A DNA stretch of 29,893 nt, taken from NCBI GenBank assembly GCA_028103285.1, contig JAOHNF010000007.1, positions 1 through 29,893 on the forward strand, in the 5' to 3' direction. The translations under genes were made by a program, and so were the position numbers. The DNA comes from Candidatus Pelagibacter sp. (GTDB lineage: Bacteria > Pseudomonadota > Alphaproteobacteria > Pelagibacterales > Pelagibacteraceae). Below, piece by piece: positions 16,780 to 27,250 of this stretch. The notes under the pieces were generated by a model. That model was not told the origin of the DNA. It searched no databases and worked only from the letters and a program-made list of their open reading frames with translations. How positions within the stretch are numbered: position 1 is the stretch's first letter; every line of letters begins with the position of its first letter.

Positions 16780-19700
16780 TTAGTTTAGTTCAATATTCAA
16801 GCCTAATGCTCTTATTTCTTTAATTAATACGTTAAATGATTCTGGTACACCAGACTCAAAGTTATTGTTTCCTTTTACTATGGTTTCATAGACTTTTGTT
16901 CTACCAGCAACATCATCCGATTTTACGGTTAATATTTCTTGTAAGGTATAAGAAGCGCCGTAAGCTTCTAAAGCCCAAACTTCCATTTCACCAAATCTTT
17001 GGCCTCCGAGTTGAGCTTTTCCACCTAATGGTTGTTGAGTAACTAAACTATATGGACCCGTTGATCTGGCATGAATTTTATCTTCTACTAGATGGTTTAA
17101 TTTGAGCATATAAATTATACCAACAGTGACTGGTCTATCAAATTTTTCACCTGTCTGTCCATTCCACAGATTGGTTTGTCCTGAGGTAGGCAGTTTTGCT
17201 ATATCAAGCATTTTGTTAATATCATCAGTGCTAGCACCGTCAAAAACAGGTGTAGCTATTGGAACACCGTTTGATAAATTTTGAACTAGTTCGGCAACTT
17301 CTTTATGTGATAGTTTTGAAATAACCTCTTCATAGTACTCATTACCATAAATTTCTTTTAACTTAGTTTTGACATTATCAATTTCTTGATCAAAATTTTT
17401 CAAATATTTTTTAATTTGATCGCCTAATTCTGAACATGCCCATCCAAGGTGTGTTTCTAAAATTTGTCCCACATTCATTCGGCTTGGTACTCCTAAAGGA
17501 TTTAAAACGATGTCAACCGCTTTTCCATTTTCCATATAAGGCATATCTTCAACTGGAACTATTTTACTTACAACTCCTTTGTTACCGTGTCTTCCGGCCA
17601 TCTTATCACCAGGCATTAGTCTTCTTTTTACGGCAACAAAAACTTTAACTACTTTCATTACTGTAGGTAATAAATCATCACCTTGTTGAATTTTAGTAAC
17701 CTTATCCTCAAATCTTAATCTTATATCTTCTGAAGCATTATCAAATTGATTTTTTAATTTTTCCAAATCAGTATTTAATTCTTGTTTTTGAAAAGGAATT
17801 TTCCATAAATCTTTAAGAGTTAGATTTGAAAAATCATTTTCATTTAATGTCGTTCCAGGTTTTAAATCTTTAAATTGTTTATTAATGCTTTGGCCATTTA
17901 GTATATCGGTAACTCTTAGTTTAATATTTCTATTGAGTATCTCTTCTTCAACTTTTTTATCTTCTTGTACGGCTTCTATTTCAGACCTTTCAATGGCAAT
18001 AGAACGTTCATCTTTGTCGATTCCATGTCTATTAAAAACTCTTACATCAATTACAACACCTGCGCTCCCTGATGGAAGCTTCAATGAAGAATCTCTTACA
18101 TCAGTAGCTTTTTCTCCAAAAATAGATCTTAATAATTTTTCCTCCGGACTTGAGGATGTCTCACTTTTAGGTGTAACTTTACCAACTAAAATATCACTGG
18201 GTTTGACTTCAGCACCTACATAAACAATGCCAGACTCATCTAAATTTCTTAAACTTTCTTCGCTTACATTAGGTATGTCTCTTGTAATTTCTTCAGCACC
18301 TAATTTTGTATCACGAGCCATTGACTCATATTCTTCTATATGAACAGAAGTAAATACATCATCTGTTACACATCTTTCAGAAATTAAAATTGAGTCTTCA
18401 AAATTGTATCCCTGCCACGGCATAAAAGCGACTGTAACATTTTTACCTAAAGCTAATTCACCTAATTTTGTAGCTGGGCCATCTGCAATAATGTCACCTT
18501 TTTTTATTTTATCACCAACTTTAACTAATGGTTTTTGATTAATACATGTATTTTGATTTGACCTTTGAAATTTTGATAAATTGTATATATCTACTGTTGA
18601 CTGAGATAAATCAGTTACATCAGTGGCTTTAACTACAATTCTTTTTCCATCAATTTTATCAACTATACCACTTTTTTTTGCTACAATAGTAACACCAGAG
18701 TCTAAAGCAACATCAGATTCAATTCCTGTGCCTACCAAAGGAGAATCTGGTTTTAGTAAAGGAACCGCTTGTCTCATCATGTTTGATCCCATTAAAGCCC
18801 TATTTGCATCATCATTTTCTAAAAATGGTATCAAAGCGGCAGCAACAGAAACTAATTGTTTTGGTGATACGTCAATATAATCTATGCTTTCTCTTGTAGA
18901 CAGTTCAAAATTTAAATTTTTTCTACACGCAACTAGTTCTTCAGCAAATGACCCATCTTTATTTAATACAGAATTTGCTTGTGCAATTGTAAATTTTTCT
19001 TCTTCTATTGCTGATAAGTATTTTATTTCTGCTGTTACTTTTCCGTTAATAATTTTTTTGTATGGACTTTCGATGTATCCAAATTTATTTACTCTACAAT
19101 AAGTCGCCAAACTATTAATTAAACCAATGTTTGGACCTTCAGGAGTTTCAATAGGGCAAATTCTGCCATAATGAGTTGGATGCACATCTCTAACTTCAAA
19201 TCCGGCTCTTTCTCTAGTTAAACCACCAGGGCCCAAGGCCGACACACGCCTTTTATGGGTTATTTCTGATAATGGATTAGTTTGATCCATAAACTGTGAG
19301 AGTTGTGATGTTGAAAAAAAATCTCTTAAAGATGTAGTAATTGGTTTTGCATTAATTAAGTCTTGTGGCATCGCAGACTCAATTTCAAGAAAAGTGGACA
19401 TTTTTTCTTTAACAGTTCTTTCCATTCTTAATAGACCAATTCTGAACTGATTTTCCACTAGTTCCCCCACTGATCTTACTCTTCTATTACCTAAGTGATC
19501 AATATCATCGACATCACCTTTTCCATCTCTTAAACCCAACATAAATTTAATTATTGCTATTATGTCTGCTGTTTCTAAAATAGTTTTTTTTGTACTAGTA
19601 TTTAAATTTAACTTAGAGTTAAGTTTTACTCTTCCTACTTCAGATAAATCGTATCTTTCTTTTGTAAAATAGAGATTATTAAAAATTTGCTCGGCTATTT

Positions 19701-20871
19701 CAATGGTTGGAGCTTCGCCAGGTCTTAAAATTTTATAGATATCATTTAGAGCTTCAGCCTTATTTAAATTCTTATCAATTTTTAAAGTTTCCAAAAGATA
19801 AGGTCCTTTATTAATAAGATCTATATTAACAATATTTAATGATTTTTCTCCTTGATCTAAAATCTTTTCAAGTTGTTCTTCGGTAATATCAAAACCTGCT
19901 CCAATTAAAATTTCTCCACTTTTATCTTTAATATCATGAGCGATATATTCTCCAATTATTTGCTGGTTAGGAATTGAAATAGTGCTTAAACCTTTATCTT
20001 TAAGTTTTTTTGCTATTACAACGTTAAGTTTTTCTCCAACACCTAAGATTTTTTTATTATTTTTTGCATCGATTAAGTCATAAGAAAGTTTTTGCGGTCT
20101 CTTATAATTGTCTAAATTAAAATCTGTTGTCCATGATTTTGTTTGGCTATTATAAGTATATTTATTAGTTGAATAGAAAGTTTCAATAATTTTGTCTTTA
20201 GAATATCCTAAAGCAAATAAAATAGTTGTAATGGGCAACTTTTTCTTTCTATCTATTCTAAAATGCAAAATATCTTTTGGGTCAAATTCAAAATCTAACC
20301 AAGAACCTCTCCCAGGTATTATTCTGCAATTAAATAAAAGCTTACCACTAGCATGAGTTTTACCTTTATCATGATCAAAAAATACGCCTGGACTTCTGTG
20401 CATTTGATTGACAACAACTCTTTCAACACCATTAGTGATAAATGTTGCACTAGGTGTCATTAAAGGAAGATCTCCAATAAAAACTTCTTGCTCTTTAGCT
20501 GAAAGAATTTGTTTTGTATTATTCTCAACATCTATATCGTAAACAACTAACCTAAGATTAGCTTTTAAAGCAGCGGAATATGATAAACTCCTTTGTTTAC
20601 ACTCGATTACATCAAATTTTGGTTTTTCCAATTTATAAGAAATATATTCTAAAGTAGATTTATCGTTCCCGTCCTCTATAGGAAAAATACTTTTAAAAAC
20701 TTTCTCTATACCTTTTGTCATTTCATTGAGTTGTTCCGTCAATGATTTGGATTGTAAAAATTCTGAATATGAATTTTTTTGTACTTCTATTAAATTAGGA
20801 ATTGATAAACCCTCTACAAGTTTACCGAAACTTTTTCTTATATGTTTCTTTTGAGTAAAAGATAATTGCAT
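16780..20871 (-). CDS. rpoB: DNA-directed RNA polymerase subunit beta
   Basis: Beta forms, with beta', the RNA polymerase catalytic core. It has 1363 residues against 1342 in E. coli. The rifampicin pocket lies near residues 515-580 with [19 protein letters not shown], then [20 protein letters not shown] and [19 protein letters not shown]. These residues look wild type for drug sensitivity. Near residue 1090 [15 protein letters not shown] and later [20 protein letters not shown] and [18 protein letters not shown] belong to the conserved C-terminal regions that bind beta'. It begins [16 protein letters not shown]. The 62-nt gap from rplL contains a hairpin plus T-run (20879-20917). The site has no obvious Shine-Dalgarno. 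Confidence 0.99.
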   Translation of the reverse strand: MQLSFTQKKHIRKSFGKLVEGLSIPNLIEVQKNSYSEFLQSKSLTEQLNEMTKGIEKVFKSIFPIEDGNDKSTLEYISYKLEKPKFDVIECKQRSLSYSAALKANLRLVVYDIDVENNTKQILSAKEQEVFIGDLPLMTPSATFITNGVERVVVNQMHRSPGVFFDHDKGKTHASGKLLFNCRIIPGRGSWLDFEFDPKDILHFRIDRKKKLPITTILFALGYSKDKIIETFYSTNKYTYNSQTKSWTTDFNLDNYKRPQKLSYDLIDAKNNKKILGVGEKLNVVIAKKLKDKGLSTISIPNQQIIGEYIAHDIKDKSGEILIGAGFDITEEQLEKILDQGEKSLNIVNIDLINKGPYLLETLKIDKNLNKAEALNDIYKILRPGEAPTIEIAEQIFNNLYFTKERYDLSEVGRVKLNSKLNLNTSTKKTILETADIIAIIKFMLGLRDGKGDVDDIDHLGNRRVRSVGELVENQFRIGLLRMERTVKEKMSTFLEIESAMPQDLINAKPITTSLRDFFSTSQLSQFMDQTNPLSEITHKRRVSALGPGGLTRERAGFEVRDVHPTHYGRICPIETPEGPNIGLINSLATYCRVNKFGYIESPYKKIINGKVTAEIKYLSAIEEEKFTIAQANSVLNKDGSFAEELVACRKNLNFELSTRESIDYIDVSPKQLVSVAAALIPFLENDDANRALMGSNMMRQAVPLLKPDSPLVGTGIESDVALDSGVTIVAKKSGIVDKIDGKRIVVKATDVTDLSQSTVDIYNLSKFQRSNQNTCINQKPLVKVGDKIKKGDIIADGPATKLGELALGKNVTVAFMPWQGYNFEDSILISERCVTDDVFTSVHIEEYESMARDTKLGAEEITRDIPNVSEESLRNLDESGIVYVGAEVKPSDILVGKVTPKSETSSSPEEKLLRSIFGEKATDVRDSSLKLPSGSAGVVIDVRVFNRHGIDKDERSIAIERSEIEAVQEDKKVEEEILNRNIKLRVTDILNGQSINKQFKDLKPGTTLNENDFSNLTLKDLWKIPFQKQELNTDLEKLKNQFDNASEDIRLRFEDKVTKIQQGDDLLPTVMKVVKVFVAVKRRLMPGDKMAGRHGNKGVVSKIVPVEDMPYMENGKAVDIVLNPLGVPSRMNVGQILETHLGWACSELGDQIKKYLKNFDQEIDNVKTKLKEIYGNEYYEEVISKLSHKEVAELVQNLSNGVPIATPVFDGASTDDINKMLDIAKLPTSGQTNLWNGQTGEKFDRPVTVGIIYMLKLNHLVEDKIHARSTGPYSLVTQQPLGGKAQLGGQRFGEMEVWALEAYGASYTLQEILTVKSDDVAGRTKVYETIVKGNNNFESGVPESFNVLIKEIRALGLNIELN

Positions 20872-20878
20872 TAAATAT

Positions 20879-20917
20879 AAAAAAATTTTACCGCAAGTTT
20901 AACCTTACAGTAAAATC
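20879..20917 (-). terminator. Hairpin plus T-run between rplL and rpoB, candidate attenuator
   Basis: On the - strand the arms TTTTACTGTAAG and CTTGCGGTAAAA pair over 12 bp (three G-C, two G-U, seven A-U) around a GTTAAA loop. Seven T follow at 20885-20879 and then the rpoB ATG about 7 nt later. It has the layout of a weak intrinsic terminator. In E. coli a partial attenuator lies in the same place and sets the ratio of L7/L12 to RNA polymerase. Low G-C content predicts leaky termination, which suits read-through to rpoB. Pairing was worked out by eye. Confidence 0.55.
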
Positions 20918-20933
20918 TAGTCTTAAATTTTGT

Positions 20934-21299
20934 TTACTTTAATTCTACTTTAGCTCCAGCTGCTTCAAGTTTTTTCTTAAATTCTTCAGCATCTTTTTTA
21001 GCTACACCACCTTTAACCTCTTTTGGTGCTGCTTCAACTAAATCTTTAGCTTCTTTTAAACCCAAACCAGTTATTGCTCTTACTTCTTTGATAACATTTA
21101 TTTTTTTCTCTCCAAACGACGTAAGAAATACTGTGAATTCAGATTTCTCTTCTCCACCCGCTGCGGCTCCTGCTGCTGCTGGTGCTGCCGCAACTGCTGC
21201 CGTAACTCCCCATTTTTCTTCGAGTTGTTTAGAAAGATCTGCTGCTTCAACAACAGTCAATTTTGATAAATCCTCAATAATTTTATTTAAGTCTGACAT
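20934..21299 (-). CDS. rplL: 50S ribosomal protein L7/L12
   Basis: L7/L12 dimers form the stalk that recruits translation GTPases, with EF-G encoded about 9 kb downstream in the same run. The product has 121 residues, the family length. The N-terminal dimer domain ([20 protein letters not shown]) is joined by an Ala/Gly-rich hinge (about residues 34-49, [15 protein letters not shown]) to the C-terminal factor-binding domain with [20 protein letters not shown] and [13 protein letters not shown]. The hinge codons make a short GC-rich island in an AT-rich window. It lies 17 nt after rplJ, and a hairpin/T-run follows before rpoB. Confidence 0.98.
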   Translation of the reverse strand: MSDLNKIIEDLSKLTVVEAADLSKQLEEKWGVTAAVAAAPAAAGAAAGGEEKSEFTVFLTSFGEKKINVIKEVRAITGLGLKEAKDLVEAAPKEVKGGVAKKDAEEFKKKLEAAGAKVELK

Positions 21300-21316
21300 T
21301 TTTTAAATCCTGTGAA

Positions 21317-21829
21317 TTATTTTTTTATTTGTTCCGTCGGCGCTAAAGTAGCTATTTTTTTGCTCTGTGCAAGTAAAATTCCAACTATTTTTTGTGCAGA
21401 AGCATTTAAAATTCCCACTATATTTGCTCTAGCTTCTTTTAGGGTTGGTAAACTAGCTATTTTTGCTACTTCTGCTTGATCGATTACTTTACCTTCCATA
21501 AAACCAGCAACAATCTTTAAACTATCATTTTTTTTAGCAAATTTAGACAAAATTCTAGCTGACATAAAAGGATCAGATGAAATAGCTGCGGCAGTTGGAC
21601 CAGTAAAAAATTTTTCTAGATCTTTGCATGGAGAATCTTTTACTGCGAGTTTTGTGATTCTATTTTTGGTAATTTTAAAAAAAATGCTATTTTCTCTAAG
21701 TTCTTTTCTCAACTCATCAAGCTGAACTACATTTAAGCCCTGGTAATGAGCGATTATAACTGCTTCGTTAGAAGTAAATATTTTCTTCATTTCTTCTACA
21801 TAATTTTTTTTTGTTTCTTTATTCATCAT
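21317..21829 (-). CDS. rplJ: 50S ribosomal protein L10
   Basis: L10 anchors the L7/L12 stalk on 23S rRNA. It has 170 residues (165 in E. coli). The N-terminal part with EEMKKIFTSNEAVIIAHYQG and LDELRKELRENSIFFKITKN matches L10. The FTGPTAAAISSDPFMSARIL segment and the C-terminal helix that binds L7/L12 follow. Two ATGs are adjacent at 21829 and 21826, and either may be used. The gene starts only 2 nt after the rplA stop, so the rplJ leader that L10 uses for autoregulation in E. coli is absent. Confidence 0.96.
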   Translation of the reverse strand: MMNKETKKNYVEEMKKIFTSNEAVIIAHYQGLNVVQLDELRKELRENSIFFKITKNRITKLAVKDSPCKDLEKFFTGPTAAAISSDPFMSARILSKFAKKNDSLKIVAGFMEGKVIDQAEVAKIASLPTLKEARANIVGILNASAQKIVGILLAQSKKIATLAPTEQIKK

Positions 21830-21831
21830 AA

Positions 21832-22350
21832 TTATTTAGCTCCCACCTTGTAAGAAATACCCATTGATGAAGTTATAAAAATATTTTTAATAAACTCACC
21901 TTTAATAGTATCTGTTTTTTCTTTTTTAACACACTCAATAAAATGATTATAATTTTCTAGCAATTTTTCACTGGAGAAACTTTGTCTTCCTATTGTGGCA
22001 GCTAAGTTTCCATCTTTATCATTTCTAATTTCTATTAATCCTGTTTTAATATCTTTAACTGCCTTGTGTATATCTGTTGCAACAGTTCCAAGTTTTGGAT
22101 TGGGCATTAAACCTTTGGGTCCTAACACTTTACCATGTTTGCCAATTTTACTCATCATTGCTGGGGTACAAATTAATTTTGTAAAATCAAATTTTCCTTC
22201 AGCAATTTTCTCTATTAGATCATCTGATCCAACTATTTCTGCTCCACTTTTTTTAGCTTCATCAATTTTATCTGGTTCACATAATACGGCTACTTTACTT
22301 TTTTTTCCCGAGCCATTTGGTAAATTTACTGTTGTCCTTAAGCTTAAATC
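21832..22350 (-). CDS. rplA: 50S ribosomal protein L1, N-terminal part missing, fused in frame to PurL
   Basis: From residue 630 of the fused frame the text is L1: [20 protein letters not shown], then [38 protein letters not shown] and [18 protein letters not shown], ending [20 protein letters not shown]1 binds 23S rRNA at the mobile stalk. About 172 residues are present. Against E. coli L1 the first 55-60 residues, which form part of domain I, and the start codon are missing. The gene order rplA-rplJ-rplL is normal, so the right side is native. The left side switches to purL at about 22350. There is no separate ribosome site or ATG for L1 here. Confidence 0.93.
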   Translation of the reverse strand, partial: DLSLRTTVNLPNGSGKKSKVAVLCEPDKIDEAKKSGAEIVGSDDLIEKIAEGKFDFTKLICTPAMMSKIGKHGKVLGPKGLMPNPKLGTVATDIHKAVKDIKTGLIEIRNDKDGNLAATIGRQSFSSEKLLENYNHFIECVKKEKTDTIKGEFIKNIFITSSMGISYKVGAK

Positions 22351-22356
22351 ACCGCC
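22345..22356. other. Chimeric in-frame junction purL::rplA
   Basis: Codons read SHDISNGG (a PurL C-terminal motif, at 629) and then [13 protein letters not shown] (L1). PurL normally continues for about 100 more residues after this motif, and L1 normally starts 55-60 residues earlier. Both gene parts lie on the same strand, so it resembles a deletion join between two same-direction loci. The shared bases at the switch are only a few (around GGT/GAT). Confidence 0.85.
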
Positions 22357-24237
22357 ATTAGAAATATCATGTGAGGACATAACTAAATCGTTTTGAATTA
22401 ATTTAAAAACACATTCACCATTATTTTTTTCATTTAGAAGATTTACTTCCGGAGGCATTCCACCTGTAATAGAATAATTTTCTTTTAAAAAGCAACTTTG
22501 TTCAAGGTGACCAAATGTTTTACCTAACAGGATTATGGCATTTTTTTCTTTTTTAAAATGATGTCCAATAGGTTTAGATAATTTATTTATTAAACCTACA
22601 CCACCAATTACAGGTGTAGGATGAATACTTTTTTGATTTGTTCCATTATAAAAAGATACGTTCCCTGATACAACGGGGTAATTTAAAAATTCACAGGCTT
22701 CTTTAATTCCCTCTAAACACTCTACAAATTCTCCCATTACATTTTCATTTTCTGGATTACCAAAATTTAAACAATTAGTTATTGCCAAGGGTTTAGCTCC
22801 AACAGAGATTAAATTTCTCCAATTTTCACAGACTATTTGTTTTCCCCCAGTAACCGGATGAGATTTACAATAATTAGCTGATGAATCTACGGACACTGCT
22901 ATAGCTTTATTCTTATTATGAATTCTTATTATTGCTGCATCAGAACCAGATCTTTGTGCCGTATCACACATTACTGCCTGATCATATTGATCAGTAACCC
23001 AACTTTTATTAGAATAGTTTGGAGAAGATAAAATTTTTAGTAAAGCATCTTCAATCTTTATTTTTTTTAAATTTTTAAGTTCAATTTTTTTTTTTGATGT
23101 TTTTTTTCTTACCCATTTCCTATCATAAATAGGAGCTTTAGACGCAAGTGCTTCTATAGGTATTTCACCTTCAACTTTGCCATTAAATTTTAACGTAAGA
23201 TTATTTGTGTTTGTTGTTTTACCAATGATTGAAAAATCAAGATCCCATTTATCAAAAATTTTTTTTGCTTCTTTTTCCTTGCCATCTTCTAAAATTATTA
23301 GCATTCGTTCCTGACTTTCAGAGAGCATCATTTCGTAAGGTGTCATATTTTCCTCACGACAAGGAACTTTATCTAGCTCAAGTTCAATACCTAATGAACC
23401 TTTAGAAGCCATTTCTACACTAGAAGAAGTTAATCCAGCCGCACCCATGTCTTGAATTGAAATAATAGAGTTATCTTTCATTAATTCTAAACAAGCTTCC
23501 ATTAACAATTTTTCAGTAAAAGGATCTCCAACCTGAACAGTAGGCTTTTTATCATCAGTATTTTCATCAAATTCAGCAGATGCCATTGATGCTCCATGTA
23601 TTCCATCACGACCTGTTTTTGATCCTACATAGACGACAGATTTGTTTATTCCTTTTGCTTTTGAATAAAATATTTTATTTTTATTGGCTAATCCAACTGC
23701 CATCGCATTTACTAAATTATTTTCATTATAAGTTTCATCAAATTTTATTTCACCGGCTACTGTTGGTATTCCAATACAGTTACCGTAACCACCAATTCCT
23801 GATACAACGCCATTTAATAAACTTTTAGTTTTAGGATGTGTAGTTGAACCAAAATGAATTGAATTTAAAAGAGCAATAGGTCTTGCACCCATAGTAAATA
23901 CGTCTCTTAATATTCCACCTACACCTGTTGCTGCACCTTGATAAGGTTCAATATAAGAAGGGTGATTGTGACTTTCAATTTTAAAAACAATTGCATCATT
24001 ATCACCTATGTCAATTACCCCTGCGTTTTCACCGGGACCTTGAATAACTTGGTTACCTTTAGTATATAATTTTTTAAGATGTAGCCTAGAAGATTTGTAT
24101 GAACAATGTTCATTCCACATTGCAGAAAAAATTCCAAGTTCTAAAAAATTTGGACTTCTATTTATTAGTTTTTTAATATCTTCATATTCATCTGGTTTTA
24201 AACCATGATTTTCAATTATTTGATCTGTAATTTTCAT
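22351..24237 (-). CDS. purL: Phosphoribosylformylglycinamidine synthase subunit PurL, C-terminus missing
   Basis: PurL is the ATP-dependent synthetase subunit that, with PurQ and PurS, converts FGAR plus glutamine to FGAM in purine synthesis. About 629 residues are native; full-length small PurL is about 730-740. It begins with a normal start and shows [10 protein letters not shown] (His44), then [21 protein letters not shown] with the ATP/FGAR-binding His90/His92 region, and [19 protein letters not shown] sequence ([19 protein letters not shown]) further on. The second half has [34 protein letters not shown] and finally SHDISNGG. The C-terminal strands and helices after that are replaced by L1. 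It starts 5 nt after purQ. Confidence 0.95.
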
Positions 24238-24242
24238 TTATA

Positions 24243-24920
24243 TTAATTTAGTAAGCTCATAAATAGGTTTACCCCATCAGTGTTTGAAATTATTTTATCA
24301 ACCATTCTTTCAGGGTGAGGCATCATACCTAGAATATTTTTTCTAGAATTATAAATTCCAGCAATATTTTTTAAAGACCCATTTGGATTTGATTGTTCAT
24401 TAATAATTCCTTTTTCATCACAGTATTTGAAAGCAATTAAATTATCTTCTTTTAATTCTTGCAAGTGATTATTATCTGTAAAAAAATTTCCTTCGTTATG
24501 AGCTATATTAATTTTTAAAACTTGATCTTTTTTATATTTGTTTGAAAATTTTGTTTCATTATTTATAACTTTTATTTGAATATCTTTATTAATAAATTTT
24601 AAATTTTTATTTCTTAACAGCGTGCCTTTCAACAAACCAGTTTCTGTCAAAATTTGAAAACCGTTGCAAATACCAAGTATCAGACAGCCATCATTAGCTG
24701 CTTTAATAACTTCTTCAATAATTAAAGATTTACCTGCTATAGCTCCTGATCTGAGGTAATCACCATAAGAAAAACCTCCCGGTAAAACTATTAAATCTGA
24801 CTTAGGAATCTTAGTTTCTTTATGCCATACCATTTGATTTTTAAATTGCATTTTTTCTAATGCTATTCCTATATCTCTATCGCAATTAGATCCTGGAAAA
24901 ACAATTACAGATGATTTCAT
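24243..24920 (-). CDS. purQ: Phosphoribosylformylglycinamidine synthase subunit PurQ (glutaminase)
   Basis: PurQ is a class I glutamine amidotransferase that releases ammonia for PurL. The 225 residues match the family. The N-terminus VIVFPGSNCDRD is typical, PGGFSYGDYLRSGAIA follows, and the catalytic Cys85 lies in GICNGFQIL. The His/Glu of the triad are H202 and E204 in MMPHPERM. It overlaps purS by one base and lies just before purL, giving the PurS-PurQ-PurL trio typical of Bacillus and alphaproteobacteria, in contrast to the single large PurL of E. coli. Confidence 0.98.
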   Translation of the reverse strand: MKSSVIVFPGSNCDRDIGIALEKMQFKNQMVWHKETKIPKSDLIVLPGGFSYGDYLRSGAIAGKSLIIEEVIKAANDGCLILGICNGFQILTETGLLKGTLLRNKNLKFINKDIQIKVINNETKFSNKYKKDQVLKINIAHNEGNFFTDNNHLQELKEDNLIAFKYCDEKGIINEQSNPNGSLKNIAGIYNSRKNILGMMPHPERMVDKIISNTDGVNLFMSLLN

Positions 24921-25156
24921 TATAATTTATTAATTTTATAATCTTCAATTATAAGATTTACCAAAAGTTTTTTACACATCTCATCGACATTCTTTTCAGC
25001 TTTTATATGATTTTTTTCATCTGTTTCTATTTCAAAATATTTTCCTTGCCTAATATTTTTTATACTCATTCCTAAGTTTCCCAATGTATTTTGTACAACT
25101 TTGCCTTGTGGGTCTAATACGTCCTTTTTAAGTGTAACTGTTATTGAGAATTTCAA
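24920..25156 (-). CDS. purS: Phosphoribosylformylglycinamidine synthase subunit PurS
   Basis: PurS is the small dimeric protein that joins PurQ to PurL and helps ammonia transfer. I start at TTG 25156, 1 nt after the purC stop, giving 78 residues and beginning LKFSITVTLKKDVLDPQGK, the family N-terminus. The frame is open to ATG 25207, but that start would overlap purC by 50 nt and add a 17-residue tail with no family resemblance. The rest shows VVQNTLGNLGMSIKNIRQGK and VDEMCKKLLVNLIIEDY, matching PurS. The product identity is firm; the start is inferred. Confidence 0.93.
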   Translation of the reverse strand: MKFSITVTLKKDVLDPQGKVVQNTLGNLGMSIKNIRQGKYFEIETDEKNHIKAEKNVDEMCKKLLVNLIIEDYKINKL

Positions 25157-25157
25157 T

Positions 25158-25949
25158 TTATTTTTTTTTAAATTTAATGGATGTTGTTTTACCAAAATTA
25201 ACTTCACTAATATTTGTTTCTTCAGGCATAATACCCAATCTTCTAGCTACCTCTTGATACCCTTGAATAATATTGCCCAAATCTTTTCTAAATCTATCTT
25301 TATCCAATTTTTTTTCTGTTTTAGAATCCCAGAGACGACATGTGTCCGGACTTATTTCATCAACTAAAACAATTTCTTTTTGTTCAGTGTCTTTATTCCA
25401 AGTTTTTCCATATTCGATTTTAAAATCAACTAGTTTAATTCCAATTCCTCTAAACAAGCCCACCAACAAGTCATTAATTCTCAAAGTCATTTTATCAATT
25501 ATATTGATTTCATCTTCAGTAGCCCACCCAAAATTAAATATATGTTCTTTTGAAATAACAGGGTCATTAAGTTCGTCTTTTTTATAACAGTATTCTAATA
25601 AAGGTTCTTCAAGGACTGTACCTTCTGGTATACCTAATCTTTTTGTTAATGAGCCTGTTGCGATGTTTCTTACAATAAATTCTATAGGAAATATATCGGC
25701 TTTTTTAATTAATTGCTCTCTCATATTTAAACGTTTAATTAAATGAGTTTTAATTCCACATTGAGTGAGATTAGTTAAAATATATTCTGATATTCTATTA
25801 TTAAGAACTCCTTTACCTTCAACATTTGATTTTTTTAAATTATTAAAAGCTGTAGCATCATCTTTAAAATGTTGAATAACTAAATCTTTATCTTTTGTCT
25901 CGTAAAGAATTTTAGCCTTACCTTCGTATATTTTTTTACCTTTATTCAT
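25158..25949 (-). CDS. purC: Phosphoribosylaminoimidazole-succinocarboxamide synthase
   Basis: PurC joins CAIR and aspartate using ATP to make SAICAR. It has 263 residues, normal for the family. The N-terminal lobe shows KIYEGKAKILYET, FKDDATAFNN and VEGKGVLNNRISEYI. The substrate region contains EFIVRNIATGSLTKRLGI, then KLVDFKIEYGK and VDEISPDTCRLWD, the SAICAR synthetase signature. It overlaps purB by 4 nt (ATGA) and is followed at once by purS. PurB, next to it, catalyses the following step. Confidence 0.97.
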   Translation of the reverse strand: MNKGKKIYEGKAKILYETKDKDLVIQHFKDDATAFNNLKKSNVEGKGVLNNRISEYILTNLTQCGIKTHLIKRLNMREQLIKKADIFPIEFIVRNIATGSLTKRLGIPEGTVLEEPLLEYCYKKDELNDPVISKEHIFNFGWATEDEINIIDKMTLRINDLLVGLFRGIGIKLVDFKIEYGKTWNKDTEQKEIVLVDEISPDTCRLWDSKTEKKLDKDRFRKDLGNIIQGYQEVARRLGIMPEETNISEVNFGKTTSIKFKKK

Positions 25950-27250
25950 TTGATTATTTTTTTCAGACTTCTGCTAAAAATTATATTAATTTTTTTTGTA
26001 TGATAACCAAAATCAAATAGCTTTTTAAGTTTATTAACAGTTATTTTATTCGTAATTTTTTTATCAGAAACAATTTGATCGTAAAATGATGAATTATCCT
26101 TCCAAGCTTGCATTGCATTTCTTTGCACAATTTTATACGACTCTTCTCTTGTGAAGCCAACGGTCGTTAATTCAAGTAAAATTCTTTGTGAAAAAAATAT
26201 TCCATTTGTAATATCTAAATTTTTCTTCATATTTTTTGGATAAATATTTAAATTACTAACAACATTACTTAATCTGCTGAGAGCAAAATCAAGTGCTATA
26301 GTAGCATCTGGTCCAATATTTCTTTCAACAGCCGAATGTGAAATATCTCTTTCATGCCATAGCGCAACATTTTCTAACGCTGGAATAACACTTGATCTTA
26401 TTAGTCTTGCAAGACCAGTTAAGTTTTCACTTAAGATTGGATTTTTTTTATGAGGCATAGCAGAAGATCCTTTTTGTTTTTTACCAAAAAACTCCTCAAC
26501 TTCCAAAACTTCAGTTCTTTGAAGATGTCTAATCTCTACAGCAAATCTTTCTATTGAACTTGCAATAATTCCTAATGTAGAAAAAAATTGTGCATGTCTG
26601 TCTCTTGGAATTATTTGAGTAGATATTGGCTCAACAGTTAATTTTAATTTTTTAGCAACATAGCTTTCAACTCTTGGGTCAATATTAGCAAATGTTCCTA
26701 CAGCCCCAGAAATAGCACATGTTGAAATTTCTTTAATACCATCTTCTAAACGTCTTTTATTTCTTAAAAATTCTTGATAAAAAGTTAACATCTTTAACCC
26801 AAAGGTAATCGGTTCTGCATGGATGCCGTGACTTCTCCCTATACATAAAGTGTATTTATGTTTAATTGCTTGTTTTTTTATAGATTGCAATAATTGATTA
26901 ATATCTTGCAAGAGTATTTCACCAGATTGTTTTAATTGTAAATTAAAGCATGTATCTAAAACATCAGATGACGTCATTCCTTTGTGCAAGTACTTAGCTT
27001 CCTTACCTGCTTTTTCTGTAATAGAAGTTAAAAAAGCTATAACGTCATGCTTAACTTTGTCTTCTATTTGTAAAATTCTTTTTACATCTATTCTTGCTTT
27101 TGATCTAACCTTTCTAACAACCCCTTTAGGAATAATATTTAATTTTTCCATAGCTTCTGCAGAGGCTAACTCGATATCTAGCCAAATAGAATACTTATTG
27201 TAATCTTCCCAAATATTTCTAATTTCTTTTCTGGAATATCTTTCTATCAT
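25946..27250 (-). CDS. purB: Adenylosuccinate lyase
   Basis: PurB cleaves SAICAR to AICAR and adenylosuccinate to AMP. The 434 residues match the bacterial ASL length (430-480). The fumarase/ASL superfamily signature SSAMPHKKNPILSENLTGL is at about residues 263-281. Also present are LHKGMTSSDVLDTCFNLQL and IGRSHGIHAEPITFGLKM, which hold the catalytic His and substrate-binding residues. It begins MIERYSRKEIRNIWEDYNKY, usual for the family. It abuts map with no intervening base and overlaps purC by 4 nt. Confidence 0.97.
   Translation of the reverse strand: MIERYSRKEIRNIWEDYNKYSIWLDIELASAEAMEKLNIIPKGVVRKVRSKARIDVKRILQIEDKVKHDVIAFLTSITEKAGKEAKYLHKGMTSSDVLDTCFNLQLKQSGEILLQDINQLLQSIKKQAIKHKYTLCIGRSHGIHAEPITFGLKMLTFYQEFLRNKRRLEDGIKEISTCAISGAVGTFANIDPRVESYVAKKLKLTVEPISTQIIPRDRHAQFFSTLGIIASSIERFAVEIRHLQRTEVLEVEEFFGKKQKGSSAMPHKKNPILSENLTGLARLIRSSVIPALENVALWHERDISHSAVERNIGPDATIALDFALSRLSNVVSNLNIYPKNMKKNLDITNGIFFSQRILLELTTVGFTREESYKIVQRNAMQAWKDNSSFYDQIVSDKKITNKITVNKLKKLFDFGYHTKKINIIFSRSLKKIIK

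Noticed and set aside
21088..21306. Ala-rich + strand frame opposite rplL
   Set aside because: It mirrors the Ala-rich hinge codons of L7/L12; the - strand gene is certain.
21832..24237. PurL-L1 as a genuine moonlighting fusion protein
   Set aside because: Both partners are cut inside folded domains, and rplA order with rplJ is otherwise native. A chimeric join explains everything with fewer assumptions.
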